A stretch of DNA of 64,000 bases. Source: Mytilus trossulus. Lineage: Eukaryota > Mollusca > Bivalvia > Mytilida > Mytilidae. Location of the stretch: assembly GCF_036588685.1 (NCBI RefSeq), contig NC_086378.1, positions 24,405,578 to 24,469,577 on the forward strand, in the 5' to 3' direction. Within the stretch, counting starts at the first letter, position 1, and the number at the start of each line of letters is the position of its first letter. The position numbers and the translations under genes were made by a program. Positions 1-12,021 of the stretch are shown piece by piece. Below the pieces are notes generated by a model. It was given only the letters and a program-made list of their open reading frames with translations, did not search any database and was not told where the DNA came from.

Positions 1-1317
1 TATTAGGACCAAATATGGACCATAGCTAGACCTCACCAAGATGTATTACCAAATGACCCTGTTAAGGATTTCATCATCCCCTTTAGGAGTTATCTTCCTT
101 TTATTGATTTTTTTCAACATGACCCCCCCTCGTTGGTTTTAAAGATATCATGACCTTAATTGGACATAATGTAGATCTCATGATGATGTATTACCATGTG
201 AGGCTGATTAAGATTTCAGCGTCCCCTATGAGAGTTATATCCCCTTGAAACAATTTCTTTCTTTTGCATTTTTCACATAAAGTATAAGAGATAGAATCGA
301 TTTGAAAACGGCAACATGTACATGAACAGATGGCAATGCTAATAAACATGTACACTCGTTTTGTTATTGACCCTTATAAAGAGTTATTCCACTTGAAAAA
401 ATGTACATAATTTTAGAAAAACTGTATTTCGAGAACCAGAAGTCGTAGAGACTGGGGACCTTCACCAATAATCTTGAATTCATGTGACCTTTAATATACA
501 ATCAAGGTCAAAGGTCACTGAGTGCCAAAAAAAATTACGCTGCAATTTCAAGCTTACATATTAGTAAAACGATAAGACTTTGCTGCATACATATAGCATG
601 TAAATTGTTCCTCTCGACGAGCTCTACATTTTATACAATAAGCCCAATAATGTCCGACCGTCTGTTCAAAAGTTACAACGGGATGATTCTGAAAAGTATA
701 GTATTTTGTGTATATCTTTTAAAAGGTAACATATATCAACCTACTATCAACTGCAAAGATGATCAGTATTTCAAGACCTTCAATTTGAGGTCAATGTCAG
801 GTCATGATGAAATTTCACCTTGACCTTCACAGTATACTATGACCTTGACCTTGTGATATTTGAAAGGTCAAGTGGTCCTGAGGTGAATGGTGGTAGTCCC
901 ATGTCTCCACGGCTTCCGGTTCTTAAGTTTGGTATTGCATCATATATTTGATGATTAATTGTGACCTTGGTGAACTTTGAAATTGTCCCATTTCTTTTTC
1001 TATAGTGTTGTCCTTCAACTGCAGATCATTTACCATTTAACAGATTTGAGATATCTATTGTCGTTTTAGAGATAATGCAGTTTGAAATTTTTTGAGCGGC
1101 GGCAAGTATTTCTGAAACAACAACAGCTAACCACTTAAAATGTTTAAGAAATTGAAGAGATTGACATAGTTATATGTTTAACCAAATACCAAAAACATTC
1201 CATGGAAAAAAAACACCCAAAAATAAATTTGAAATTTTCATGTTTTGCATTGACTTTGTGAGTTTCATAACTTCTATTTATATAGTTGATATTGCATCAT
1301 TTTTTGCACTTTGTCAA

Positions 1318-1835
1318 ATGGGGTCATCTAATATATCAAATTGAATGTCTCAATAAACTCTACTTAAAAATGAAAATTTTAAACCTCTTTTTCATCCAAG
1401 GTGGAAGGGTGGGGTCATTTAGTGCAAAAATTCAAATTTCTCAGATGGTAAGGTTGTCGCATATCAAATGAAAGAACATAAAGCGTACATTTCAAATTTC
1501 AAATTGACGTCCCCCAAAAATTGGTTGGATGGGGTCATTGAGTGCAAAAAATAAATTTTCTTTTAAGATAGGGTTGTTGTATATCAAATGAAAGGTCATG
1601 ATGTATACATTTGAAATATCAAATTCCCAACCTCCAAAAATTGGTTGGATGAGGTTATTAAGTACAAAAATCAAACTTTTTAAAACATGGCGTTGTCGCA
1701 TATCAAATGAAAGCTCATCTACCCTGTGTTACATATATCATACTTCCGATCTAAAAAATGTAGGCGGATGAGGTCATTAAGTGTAAAAAGCGAAAAGTTA
1801 CAGAAGGTATGCTTGTCGTATATCGAACGAAAGGT
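1318..1835 (+). repeat. Nested ~119-bp subrepeats inside the satellite unit
   Basis: Within each unit the motif GGGGTCATTNAGTGCAAAA, followed about 35-40 bp later by TTGTCGCATATCAAATGAAAG-like sequence, recurs. In unit 1 the GGTCAT/GGTTAT cores lie near 1320, 1412, 1530, 1649 and 1769, giving ~118-120 bp spacing apart from the first. Equivalent blocks occur in all nine units. The copies differ more from each other than the same position does between units, so the subrepeat is older than the array. Confidence 0.8.
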
Positions 1836-1882
1836 CGTACAAAGAACATTACGAAAACATCACTTTTACAGGAAAGACCTTT

Positions 1883-1912
1883 CAATTGTTTTACAAACAA
1901 TTGAGATACTAG
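1883..1912 (+). other. Unit-terminal hairpin plus CTAG
   Basis: A perfect 9-bp stem (CAATTGTTT and AAACAATTG, loop TAC) lies 5 bases upstream of CTAG. The same hairpin and spacing occur at every unit end, including 17971-18000. Known Helitron 3' ends carry a short palindrome a few bases before CTRR, which this matches; no Rep/helicase gene is present here. Confidence 0.8.
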
Positions 1913-1914
1913 TT

Positions 1915-1945
1915 AAGGTCTTTCCTCTCCGCGAGGAAAGACCTT
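1915..1945 (+). repeat. Optional 5' hairpin module of the satellite unit
   Basis: Inverted repeat with arms of 11-13 bp just after the unit junction. Present in units 2 (1915-1945), 4 (5929-5959), 5 (7968-7998), 6 (9999-10029) and 7 (12024-12054); absent from 3, 8 and 9. Two sequence forms exist, differing in the loop region. The arm AAGGTCTTTCC is also the reverse complement of GGAAAGACCTT found just before the terminal hairpin, so unit ends carry asymmetric subterminal inverted repeats. Confidence 0.8.
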
Positions 1946-2509
1946 ATTGTTTTTCTAATGTTTTTTTTTTTTCTTTTTTTTCTTTTTTTTCTTCCAACAT
2001 TTGTTTGACAAGGCCTCATCCCCTTTCTGTTGAAGTTATCAATACCAAATATGGATCATTGATAGACCTCATCATGAACTTTTACCAGATGAACTTTTGT
2101 AGGATTTCATCATCGCCTTTAGAAGTTATCTCCCTTTTATTGATTTTTTTCAACATGGCCCCCCTTAAATGTTTTAAAAGATATCATGACCTTATTTGGA
2201 CAAAAGTTAGATCTCATCATGATGTGTTACCATATGAGGCTGCTAAGGATTTCATCATTCCCTATGAGAGTTACGTCCCCTTGAAGCAATTTCTTTCTTT
2301 TACATTTTTATCAAAAAGTATTCAAGATAGATTCGATTTGAAAACGGCAACATGTACAAGACCAAATGGCAATGATAATAAACATATACAATCATTTAGT
2401 TGTTAACCCTTATAAGGAGATATTTCCCTTGAAAAAATATACACAATTTTTGAAAAATTGTATCTCGAGAACCGGAAGTCGTAAAGACTTGGGACCTACA
2501 CCAATAATC

Positions 2510-2915
2510 TTAAGTTCATGTGACCTTTAATTTGCACCCAAGGTCAAAGGTCACCAAGTGCAAAAAAAAATTACGCTGCAATTTCAAGCTTGCATATTAA
2601 GAAAACGATAAGAGTTTGCTGCATACTTACAGTGTATAAAATGTTCCTCTCGACGAGCTCTTCATTTTATACACTGAGCTCAAAAGATTCCGACTGTCTG
2701 TTCAAAAGTTACGACGGGATGATTCTTAAAAGTATAGTATTGTGTGTATATCTTTTTAAAGGTAACAGATATCAACCTACTATAAACAGCAAAGATGATC
2801 AGTAGTTCAAGACCTTCAATTTGAGGTCAATGTCAGGTCATGATGAAATTTCACCTTGACCTTCACATTATACTATGACCTTGACCTTGTGACATTTGAA
2901 AGGTCAAGTGGTCTT
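2510..2915 (+). promoter_or_regulatory. Cluster of AGGTCA-type half-sites, including a perfect DR1
   Basis: This part of the unit carries AGGTCAAAGGTCA (direct repeat, 1-base spacer, 2541-2553), several TGACCTTGA/TCAAGGTCA extended half-sites and further AGGTCA or TGACCT cores. The DR1 is kept perfectly in all nine units, starting at 505, 2541, 4522, 6549, 8591, 10613, 12650, 14620 and 16594. DR1 is the classic binding site of HNF4/RXR-type nuclear receptors, and TCAAGGTCA of ERR/NR5-type monomers. Whether any receptor binds here is unknown; the cluster may simply be part of the repeat. Confidence 0.45.
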
Positions 2916-3948
2916 GAGTTGAATGGTGATAGTCCCATGTCTCTACGACTTCCGGTTCTCAAGTTTTGTATTGCATCATATATTTGATGATTAATTGTGA
3001 CCTTGGTGAACTTTGAAATTGTCCACATTCTTTTTCTATTATGTTGTCCTTCAACTGTAGATCATTTATCATTTAACAGATTTGAGATATCTATTGTCGT
3101 TTTAGAGATAATGCAGTTTGAAGTTTTGCGAGCGGAGGCATGTATTTCTGAATCATCAAGAGCTTACCACGAAAAATGTTTTAGAAATTGAAGAGGTGGA
3201 CATAGTTATGTGTTTGACCAAATACCAAAAACATTCCATGGAAAAAAACACCAAAAAATCAATTTGAAATTTTCATGTTTTGCATTGACTTTGTAAGTTT
3301 CATAACTTCTATTTATATAGTTGATATTGCATCATTATTTGCACTTTGTCAAATGGGGTCATCTGATATATCAAATTGAAGGTCTTAATAAACTCTACTT
3401 AAAAAATGAAAATTTTAACCCCCCTTTTCATCCCAGGGGGAAGGGTGGGGTCATTTAGTGCAAACATTCAAATTTCTCAAATGGTAAGGTTGTCGCATAT
3501 CAAATGAAAGAACATAAAGCGTACATTTCAAATTTCAAATTGACGTCCCCCAAAAATTGGTTGGATGGGGTCATTGAGTGCAAAAAATAAATTTTCTTTT
3601 ACGATAGGGTTGTTGTATATCAAATGAAAGGTCATGATGTATACATTTGAAATATCAAATTCCCAACCTCCAAAAATTGGTTGGATGAGGTTATTAAGTG
3701 CAACAATCAAACTTTTTAAAACATGGCGTTGTCGCATATCAAATGAAAGCTCATCTACCCTGTGTTACATATATCATACTTCCGATCTAAAAAATGTAGG
3801 CGGATGAGGTCATTAAGTGTAAAAAGCGAAAAGTTACAGAAGGTATGCTTGTCGTATATCGAACGAAAGGTCGTACAAAGAACATTACGAAAACATCACT
3901 TTTACAGGAAAGACCTTTCAATTGTTTTACAAACAATTGAGATACTAG

Positions 3949-5926
3949 TTTTTCTTTTTTTTCTTTTTTTTCTTCCAACATTTTTTTGACATGCCTGCCC
4001 CTTCCTTCTGTTAAAGTTACCAAGACCAAATATGGACCATTGATAGACCTCATCATGCAGTTTTACCAAATGACCCTGTTAAGGATTTCATCATCCTCTT
4101 TAGAAGTTATCTCCCTTTTATTGATTTTTTTCAACATGGCACTTCCTCGTTGTTTTTAAAGATATCATGACATTATTTGGACAATAGGTAGATCTCATCA
4201 TGATTTATTACCATATGAGGTTGAATAGGATTTCATTGTCCCCTATGAGAGTTATATCCCCTTGAAACAATTTCTTTCCTTTGCATTTTTCTCAAAAAGT
4301 ATTAGAGATAGAATTGATTTGAAAACGGCAACATGTACAGGCACAGATGGCAATGTTAATGAACATATACAATCATTTTGTTATTAACCCTTATAAGGAG
4401 TTATTCCCCTTGAAAAATTGTGTACAATTTTAGAAAAATGATATTTCCAGATCCGGAAGTCGTAGAGACTTGGGACCTTCACCAATAATCTTTAATTCAT
4501 GTGACCTTTAATATGCACCCAAGGTCAAAGGTCACAGAGTGCAAAATAAAATTACGCTGCAATTTCAAGCTTACATATTAGGAAAACGATAAGACTTTGC
4601 TGCATACATACAGCGTGTAAATTGTTCCTCTCGACGAGCTCTACATTTTATATAATAAGCCCAAAAATGTCCGACTGTCTGTTTAAAAGTTACAACGGGA
4701 TGATTCTTAAAAGTGTAGTTTTGTGTGTATATCTTTTTAAAGGTAACATATATCAACCTACTATAAACTGCAAAGATGATCAGTAATTCAAGACCTTCAA
4801 TTTGAGGTCAATGTCAGGTCATGATGAAATTTCACCTTGACCTTCACAGTATACTATGACCTTGACCTTGTGATATTTGAAAGGTCAAGTGGTCCTGAGT
4901 TGAATGGTGGTAGTCCCATGTCTCTACGACTTCCGGTTTTTAAGTTTGGTATTGCATCATATATTTGATGATTAATTGTGACCTTGGTGAACTTTGAAAT
5001 TGTCCCAATTCTTTTTCTATAATGTTGTCCTTTAACTGTAGATCATTTAGCATTTAACAGATTTGAGATATCTATTGTCGTTTTAGAGATAATGCAGTTT
5101 GAAGTTTTTCGAGCGGAGGCATGTATTTCTGAATCATCAAAAGCTTACTACTTAAAATGTTTTAGAAATTGAAGAGGTTGACATAGTTATATGTTTGACC
5201 AAATACCAAAAACATTCCATGGAAAAATACACCAAAAAATCAATTTGAAATTTTCAAGTTTTGCATTGACTTTGCAAGTTTCATAACTTCTATTTATATA
5301 GTTGATATTGCATCATTATTTGCACTTTGTCAAATGGGGTCATCTGATATATCAAATTGAAGGTCTTAATAAACTCTACTTAAAAATGAAAATTTCAAAC
5401 CCCCTTTTCAGCCCAGGGGGACGGGTGGGGTCATTTAGTGCAAACATTCAAATTTCTCAGATGGTAAGGTTGTCGCATATCAAATGAAAGAACATAAAGC
5501 GTACATTTCAAATTTCAAATTGACGTCTCCCAAAAATGGGTTGGATGGGGTCATTGGCTGCAAAAAATAAATGTTCTTTTAAGGTAGGGTTGTTGTATAT
5601 CAAATGAAAGGTCATGATGTGTCCATTTGAAATATCAAATTCCCGACCTCCAAAAATAAGTTGGATAGGGTTATTAAGTGCAAAAATCAAACTTTCAAGA
5701 ACATGGTGTTGTCGCATATCAAACGAAAGCTCATCTACTCTGTTCCATATATCATATTTCCGATCTCAAAAATGTAGGCGGATGTGGTCATTAAGTGTAT
5801 AAAGCGAAAAGTTTCAGAAGGTATGCTTGTCGTATATCAAACGAAAGGTTGTACAAAGTACAATACGAAAACATCACTTTTACAGGAAAGACCTTTCAAT
5901 TGTTTTACAAACAATTGAGATACTAG
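3949..5926 (+). repeat. Satellite unit 3
   Basis: Complete unit without the 5' hairpin module: CTAG is followed directly by the T/C-rich tract. The 5' part carries its own variants, for example at 3993-4022, not shared with units 2, 8 or 9. Confidence 0.92.
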
Positions 5927-7955
5927 TTAAGGTCTTTCCCCTACGTGAGGAAAGACCTTATTGTTTTTCTAATGTTTTTTTTTCTTTTTCTTTTTTTTCT
6001 TCCAACATTTGTTTGACAAGGCCTCCTCCCCTTTCTGTTGAAGTTATCAAGACCAAATATGGACCATCGATAGACCTCATCATGAACTTTTACAAGATGA
6101 ACTTTTGTAGGATTTCATCATCCCCTTTAGAATTTATCTCCCTTTTATTGATTTTTTTCAACATGGCCCCCCTTAAATGTTTTAAAAGATATCATGACCT
6201 TATTTGGACAATAGCTAGATCTTATCATGATGTGTTACCATATGAGGCTGCTAAGGATTTCATCATCCCTTATGAGAGTTATGTCCCCTTGAAGCAATTT
6301 CTTTCTTTTACATTTTTCTCAAAAAGTATTCAAGACAGAATCGATTTGAAAACGGTAACATGTACAAGAACAGATGGCAATGTTATTGAACATATACAAT
6401 CATTTTGTTATTAACCCTTATAAGGAGTTATTCCCCTTGAAAAATTGTGAACAATTTTAGAATTTTTTTATTTTCAGAACCGGAAGTCGTAGAGACTTGG
6501 GACCTTCACCAATAATCTGTAATTCATGTGACCTTCAATATGCACCCAAGGTCAAAGGTCACTGAGTGCAAAAAAAAATTACGCTGCAATTTCAAGCTTA
6601 CATATTAGGAAAACGATAAGACTTTGCTGCATACATACAGCGTATAAAATGTTCCTCTCGACGAGCTCTACATTTTATATTATAAACCGAAAAATGTCCG
6701 ACTGTCTGTTCAAAAGTTACAACGGGATGATTCTTAAAAATCTAGTATTTTGTGTATATCTTTTTTAAGGTAACAGATATCAACCTACTATATACTGCAA
6801 AGATGATCAGTAATTCAAGACCTTCAATTTGAGGTCAATGTTACGTCATGATGCAATTTCACCTTGACCTTCACATTATACTATGACCTTGACATTGTGA
6901 TCTCTGAAAGGTCAAGTGGTCCTGAGTTGAATGGTGATAGTCCCATGTCTCTATGACTTCCGGTTCTCAAGTTTGGTATTGCATCATATATTTGATGATT
7001 AATTGTGACCTTGGTGAACTTTGAAATTGTCCCAATTCTTTTTCTATAATGTTGTCCTTCAACTGTAGATCATTTATCATTTAACAGATTTGAGATATCT
7101 ATTGTCGTTATAGAGATAATGCAGTTTAAAGTTTTGCGAGCGGAGGCATGTATTTCTGAATCAACAAGAGCTTACCACTTAAAATGTTTTAGAAATTGAA
7201 GAAGTTAACAAAGTTATACGTTTGACTAAATACCAAAAAAAAATCCATGGAAAAAACACCAAATAATCATTTTGAAATTTTCAAGTTTTGCATTGACTTT
7301 GTAAGTTTCATAACTTCTATTTATATAGTTGATATTGCATCATTATTTGCACTTTGTCTAATGGGGTCATCTGATATATCAAATTGAAGGTCTAAATAAA
7401 CTCTACCTAAAAATGAAAATTTTAAACCCCCTTTTCATCCCAGTGGTCAGGGTGGGTTCATTTAGTGCAAACATTCAAATTTCTCAGATGGTAAGGTTGT
7501 CGCATATCAAATGAAAGAACATAAAGAGTACATTTCAAATTTCAAATTGACGTCTCCCAAAAATGGGTTGGATGGGGTCATTGAGTGCAAAATAAAAAAT
7601 TTCTTTAAAGATAGGGTTGTTGTATATCAAATGAAAGGTCATGATGTGTACATTTCAAATATCAAATTCCCGACCTCAAAAAATTAGTTGGATAGGGTTA
7701 TTAAGTGCAAAAATCAAACTTTCTAGAAAATGGCATTGTCGCATATCAAATGAAAGCTCATCTACTCTGTATTACATATATCATACTTCCGATCTCAAAA
7801 CTGTAGGCGGATGAGGTCATTAAGTGTTAAAAGCGAAAAGTTTGAAAAGGTATGCTTGTCGTATATCAAACGAAAGGTCGTACAAAGTACATAACGAAAA
7901 CATCACTTTTACAGGAAAGACCTTTCAATTGTTTTACAAACAATTGAGATACTAG
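5927..7955 (+). repeat. Satellite unit 4
   Basis: Complete unit with the second form of the hairpin module (centre CCCTACGTGA instead of CTCTCCGCGA) at 5929-5959. Its 5' half closely matches the 5' half of unit 7. Confidence 0.92.
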
Positions 7956-9996
7956 TTTTTTCTTTTTAAGGTCTTTCCCCTACGTGAGGAAAGACCTTAT
8001 TGTTTTTCTAATGTTTTTTTTTCTTTTTTTTCCTTTTTTTCTTCCAACATTTTTTTGACATGCCCGCCTTTTGTTTCTGTTGAAGTTATTAGGACCAAAT
8101 ATGGACCATAGCTAGATCTCACCAAGATGTATTACCAAATGACCCTGTTAAGGATTTCATCATCCCCTTTAGGAGTTATCTTCCTTTTATTGATTTTTTT
8201 CAACATGACCCCCCCTCGTTGGTTTTAAAGATATCATGACCTTAATTGGACATAATGTAGATCTCATAATGATGTATTACCATGTGAGGCTGATTAAGAT
8301 TTCAGCGTCCCCTATGAGAGTTATATCCCCTTGAAACAATTTCTTTCTTTTGCATTTTTCACATAAAGTATAAGAGATAGAATCGATTTGAAAACGGCAA
8401 CATGTACATGAACAGATGGCAATGCTAATAAACATGTACACTCGTTTTGTTATTAACCCTTATAAGGAGTAATTCCACTTGAAAAAATGTACATAATTTT
8501 AGAAAAACTGTATTTCGAGAACCAGAAGTCGTAGAGACTGGGGACCTTCACCTATAATCTTTAATTCATGTGACCTTTAATATACAATCAAGGTCAAAGG
8601 TCACTGAGTGCAAAAAAAAATTACGCTGCAATTTCAAGCTTACATATTAGTAAAACGATAAGACTTTGCTGCATACATATAGCATGTAAATTGTTCCTCT
8701 CGACGAGCTCTACATTTTATACAATAAGCCCAATAATGTCCGACCGTCTGTTCAAAAGTTACAACGGGATGATTCTGAAAAGTATAGTTTTTTGTGTATA
8801 TCTTTTAAAAGGTAACATATATCAACCTACTATCAACTGCAAAGATGATCAGTATTTCAAGACCTTCAATTTGAGGTCAATGTCAGGTCATGATGAAATT
8901 TCACCTTGACCTTCACAGTATACTATGACCTTGATCTTGTGATATTTGAAAGATCAAGTGGTCCTGAGTTGAATGGTGGTAGTCCCATGTCTCCACGGCT
9001 TCCGGTTCTTAAGTTTGGTATTGCATCAAATATTTGATGATTAATTGTGACCTTGGTGAACTTTGAAATTGTCCCATTTCTTTTTCTATAGTGTTGTCCT
9101 TTAACTGCAGATCATTTACCATTTAACAGATTTGAGATATCTATTGTCGTTTTAGAGATAATGCAGTTTGAAATTTTTCGAGCGGCGGCAAGTATTTCTG
9201 AAACAACAACAGCTAACCACTTAAAATGTTTAACCTTGAAGAGATTGACATAGTTATATGTTTTACCAAATACCAAAAACATTCCATGAAAAAAAACACC
9301 CAAAAATAAATTTGAAATTTTCATGTTTTGCATTGACTTTGTGAGTTTCATAACTTCTATTTATATAGTTGATATTGCATCATTTTTTGCACTTTGTCAA
9401 ATGGGGTCATCTGATATATCAAATTGAAGGTCTCAATAAACTCTACTTAAAAATGAAAATTTTAAACCCCTTTTTCATCCCAGGTGGAAGGGTGGGGTCA
9501 TTTAGTGCAAAAATTCAAATTTCTCAGATGGCAAGGTTGTCGCATATCAAATGAAAGAACATAAAGCGTACATTTCAAATTTAAAATTGACGTCCCCAAA
9601 AAATTGGTTGGATGGGGTCATTGAGTGCAAAAAAAAATAATTTCTTTTACAATAGGGTTGTTGTATATCAAATGAAAGGTCATGATGTGTACATTTGAAA
9701 TATCAAATTCCCAACCTCCAAAAATTGGTTGGATGGGGTTATTAAGTGCAAAATTTAAACTTTTTACAACATGGCGTTGTCGCATATCAAATGAAAGCTC
9801 ATCTACCATGTGTTACATATATCATAATTCCGATCTCAAAAATGTAGGCGGATGAGGTCATTAAGTGTAAAAAGCGAAAAGTTTCAGAAGGTATGCTTGT
9901 CGTATATCAAACGAAAGGTCGTACAAAGAACATAACGAAAACATCACTTTTACAGGAAAGACCTTTCAATTGTTTTACAAACAATTGAGATACTAG
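7956..9996 (+). repeat. Satellite unit 5
   Basis: Longest unit. The hairpin module (7968-7998) is preceded by an extra short T/C tract after CTAG, so this junction combines both junction types seen elsewhere. The remainder is nearly collinear with unit 1. Confidence 0.92.
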
Positions 9997-12021
9997 TTAA
10001 GGTCTTTCCTCTCCGCGAGGAAAGACCTTATTGTTTTTCGCATGTTTTTTTTTTTTTTTTTTCATCCAGCATTTGTTTGACATGGCCTCCCCTCGTTTCT
10101 ATTGGAGTTATCAAAACCAAATATGGACCATCGGTAGACCTCATTATGAAGTATTACCAGATGAGGCTGTGGAGGATTTCATCATCCCCTTTAGAAGTTA
10201 TCTCCCTTTTATTGGTTTTTTTCGACATGGCCCCCCCTCGTTGTTTTTGAAGATATCATGACCTTATTTTGACAATAGTTAGATCTCATCATGATGTGTT
10301 ACCATATGAGGCTGCTAAGGATTTCATCATCCCCTATGAGAGTTATGTCCCTTTGAAGCAATTTTTTTCTTTTACATTTTTCTCAAAAAGTATTCAAGAT
10401 AGAATCGATTTGGAAACGGCAACATGTACAGGACCAGATGGCAATGTTAATTAACATATACAATCATTTTGTTGTTAACCCTTATAAGGAGTTATTTCCC
10501 TTGAAAAAATATAAACAATTTTTTTTAAATTGTATCTCGAGAACCGGAAGTCGTAAAGACTTGGGACCTACACCAATAATCTTCAGTTCATGTGAACTTT
10601 AATTTGCACCCAAGGTCAAAGGTCACCAAGTGCAAAAAAAAATTACGCTGCAATTTAAAGCTTGCATATTAAGAAAACGATAAGAGTTTGCTGCATACTT
10701 ACAGCGTATAAAATGTTCCTCTCGACGAGCTCTACATTTTATGCAATAAGCCCAAAAATGTCCGACTGTCTGTTCAAAAGTTACGACGGGATGATTCTTA
10801 AAAGTATAGTATTGTGTGTATATCTTTTTAAAGGTAACAGATATCAACCCTACTATAAACTGCAAAGATGATCAGTAGTTCAAGACCTTCAATTTGAGGT
10901 CAATGTCAGGTCATGATGAAATTTTACCTTGACCTTCACATTATACTATGACCTTGACATTGTGATATTTGAAAGGTCAAGTGGTCCTGAGTTGAATGGT
11001 GATAGTCCCATGTCTCTACGACTTCCGGTTCTCAAGTTTTGTATTGCATCATATATTTGATGATTAATTGTGACCTTGGTGAACTTTGAAATTGTCCCAG
11101 TTCTTTTTCTATAATGTTGTCCTTCAACTGTAGATTATTTATCATTTAACAGATTTGAGATATCTATTGTCGTTTTAGAGATAATGCAGTTTGAAGTTTT
11201 GCGAGCGGCGGCATGTATTTCTGAATCACCAAGAGCTTACCACTTAACATGTTTTAGAAATTGAAGAGGTTGACATAGTTATATGTTTGACTAAATACCA
11301 AAAACATTCCATGGAAAAAAACACCAAAACATCAATTTGCAATTTTCAAGTTTTGCATTGACTTTGTAAGTTTCATAAGTTCTATTTATATAGTTGATAT
11401 TGCATCATTATTTGCACTTTGTCAAATGGGGTCATCTGATATATCAAATTGAAGGTCTTAATAAACTCTACTGAAAAATGAAAATTTTAAACCCCCTTTT
11501 CATCCCAGGGGGAAGGGTGGGGTCATTTAGTGCAAACATTCAAATTTCTCAGATGGTAAGGTTGTCGCATATCAAATGAAAGAACATAAAGCGTACATTT
11601 CAAATTTCAAATTGACGTCTTCCAAAAATGGGTTGGATGGGGTCATTGAGTGCAAAACATAAATTTTCTTTTAAGATAGAGTTGTTGTATATCAAATGAA
11701 AGGTCATGATGTGTACATTTCAAATATCGAATTCCGGACTTCCAAAAATTAGTAAGATAGGGTTATTAAGTGCAAAAATTCAAACTTTCTAGAACATGGC
11801 GTTGTCGCATATCAAATGAAAGCTCATCTACTCTATGTTACATACATAATAATTCCGATCTCAAAAATGTAGGCGGATGAGGTCATTAAGTGATAAAAGT
11901 GAAAAGTTTCAGAAGGTATGCTTGTCGTATATCAAGCGAAAGGTCGTACAAAGTACATTACGAAAACATCATTTTTGCAGGAAAGACCTTTCAATTGTTT
12001 TACAAACAATTGAGATACTAG
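9997..12021 (+). repeat. Satellite unit 6
   Basis: Complete unit with the first form of the hairpin module (9999-10029) and a pure T-run just after it. It is less close to its immediate neighbours than units 1 and 5 are to each other. Confidence 0.92.

Larger units (their letters stand above)
1..1912 (+). repeat. Satellite unit 1 (5' partial)
   Basis: This copy lacks about the first 130 bp compared with unit 5. It is nearly collinear with unit 5 at an offset of ~8086 bp, with very few differences by eye: the DR1 motif is at 505 here and 8591 there, and the unit ends are 1912 and 9996. That implies a recent multi-unit duplication. Confidence 0.92.
1913..3948 (+). repeat. Satellite unit 2
   Basis: Complete unit with the 5' hairpin module (arms AAGGTCTTTCCTC and GAGGAAAGACCTT at 1915-1927 and 1933-1945, loop TCCGC) and a long T/C tract at about 1959-1993. 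It is almost the same as unit 8, which lacks the hairpin module. Confidence 0.92.

Noticed and set aside
605-823. Identical 72-codon open frames at 605, 8691 and 12750
   Set aside because: Identity follows from unit duplication; other units break the frame, so there is no sign of protein-level conservation.
1726-2406. 226-codon open frame spanning a satellite unit junction (also about 195 and 212 codons in other units)
   Set aside because: It crosses the junction hairpin and T/C tract, the equivalent frame is broken in other units by indels or stops, and the translation is low-complexity without a domain.
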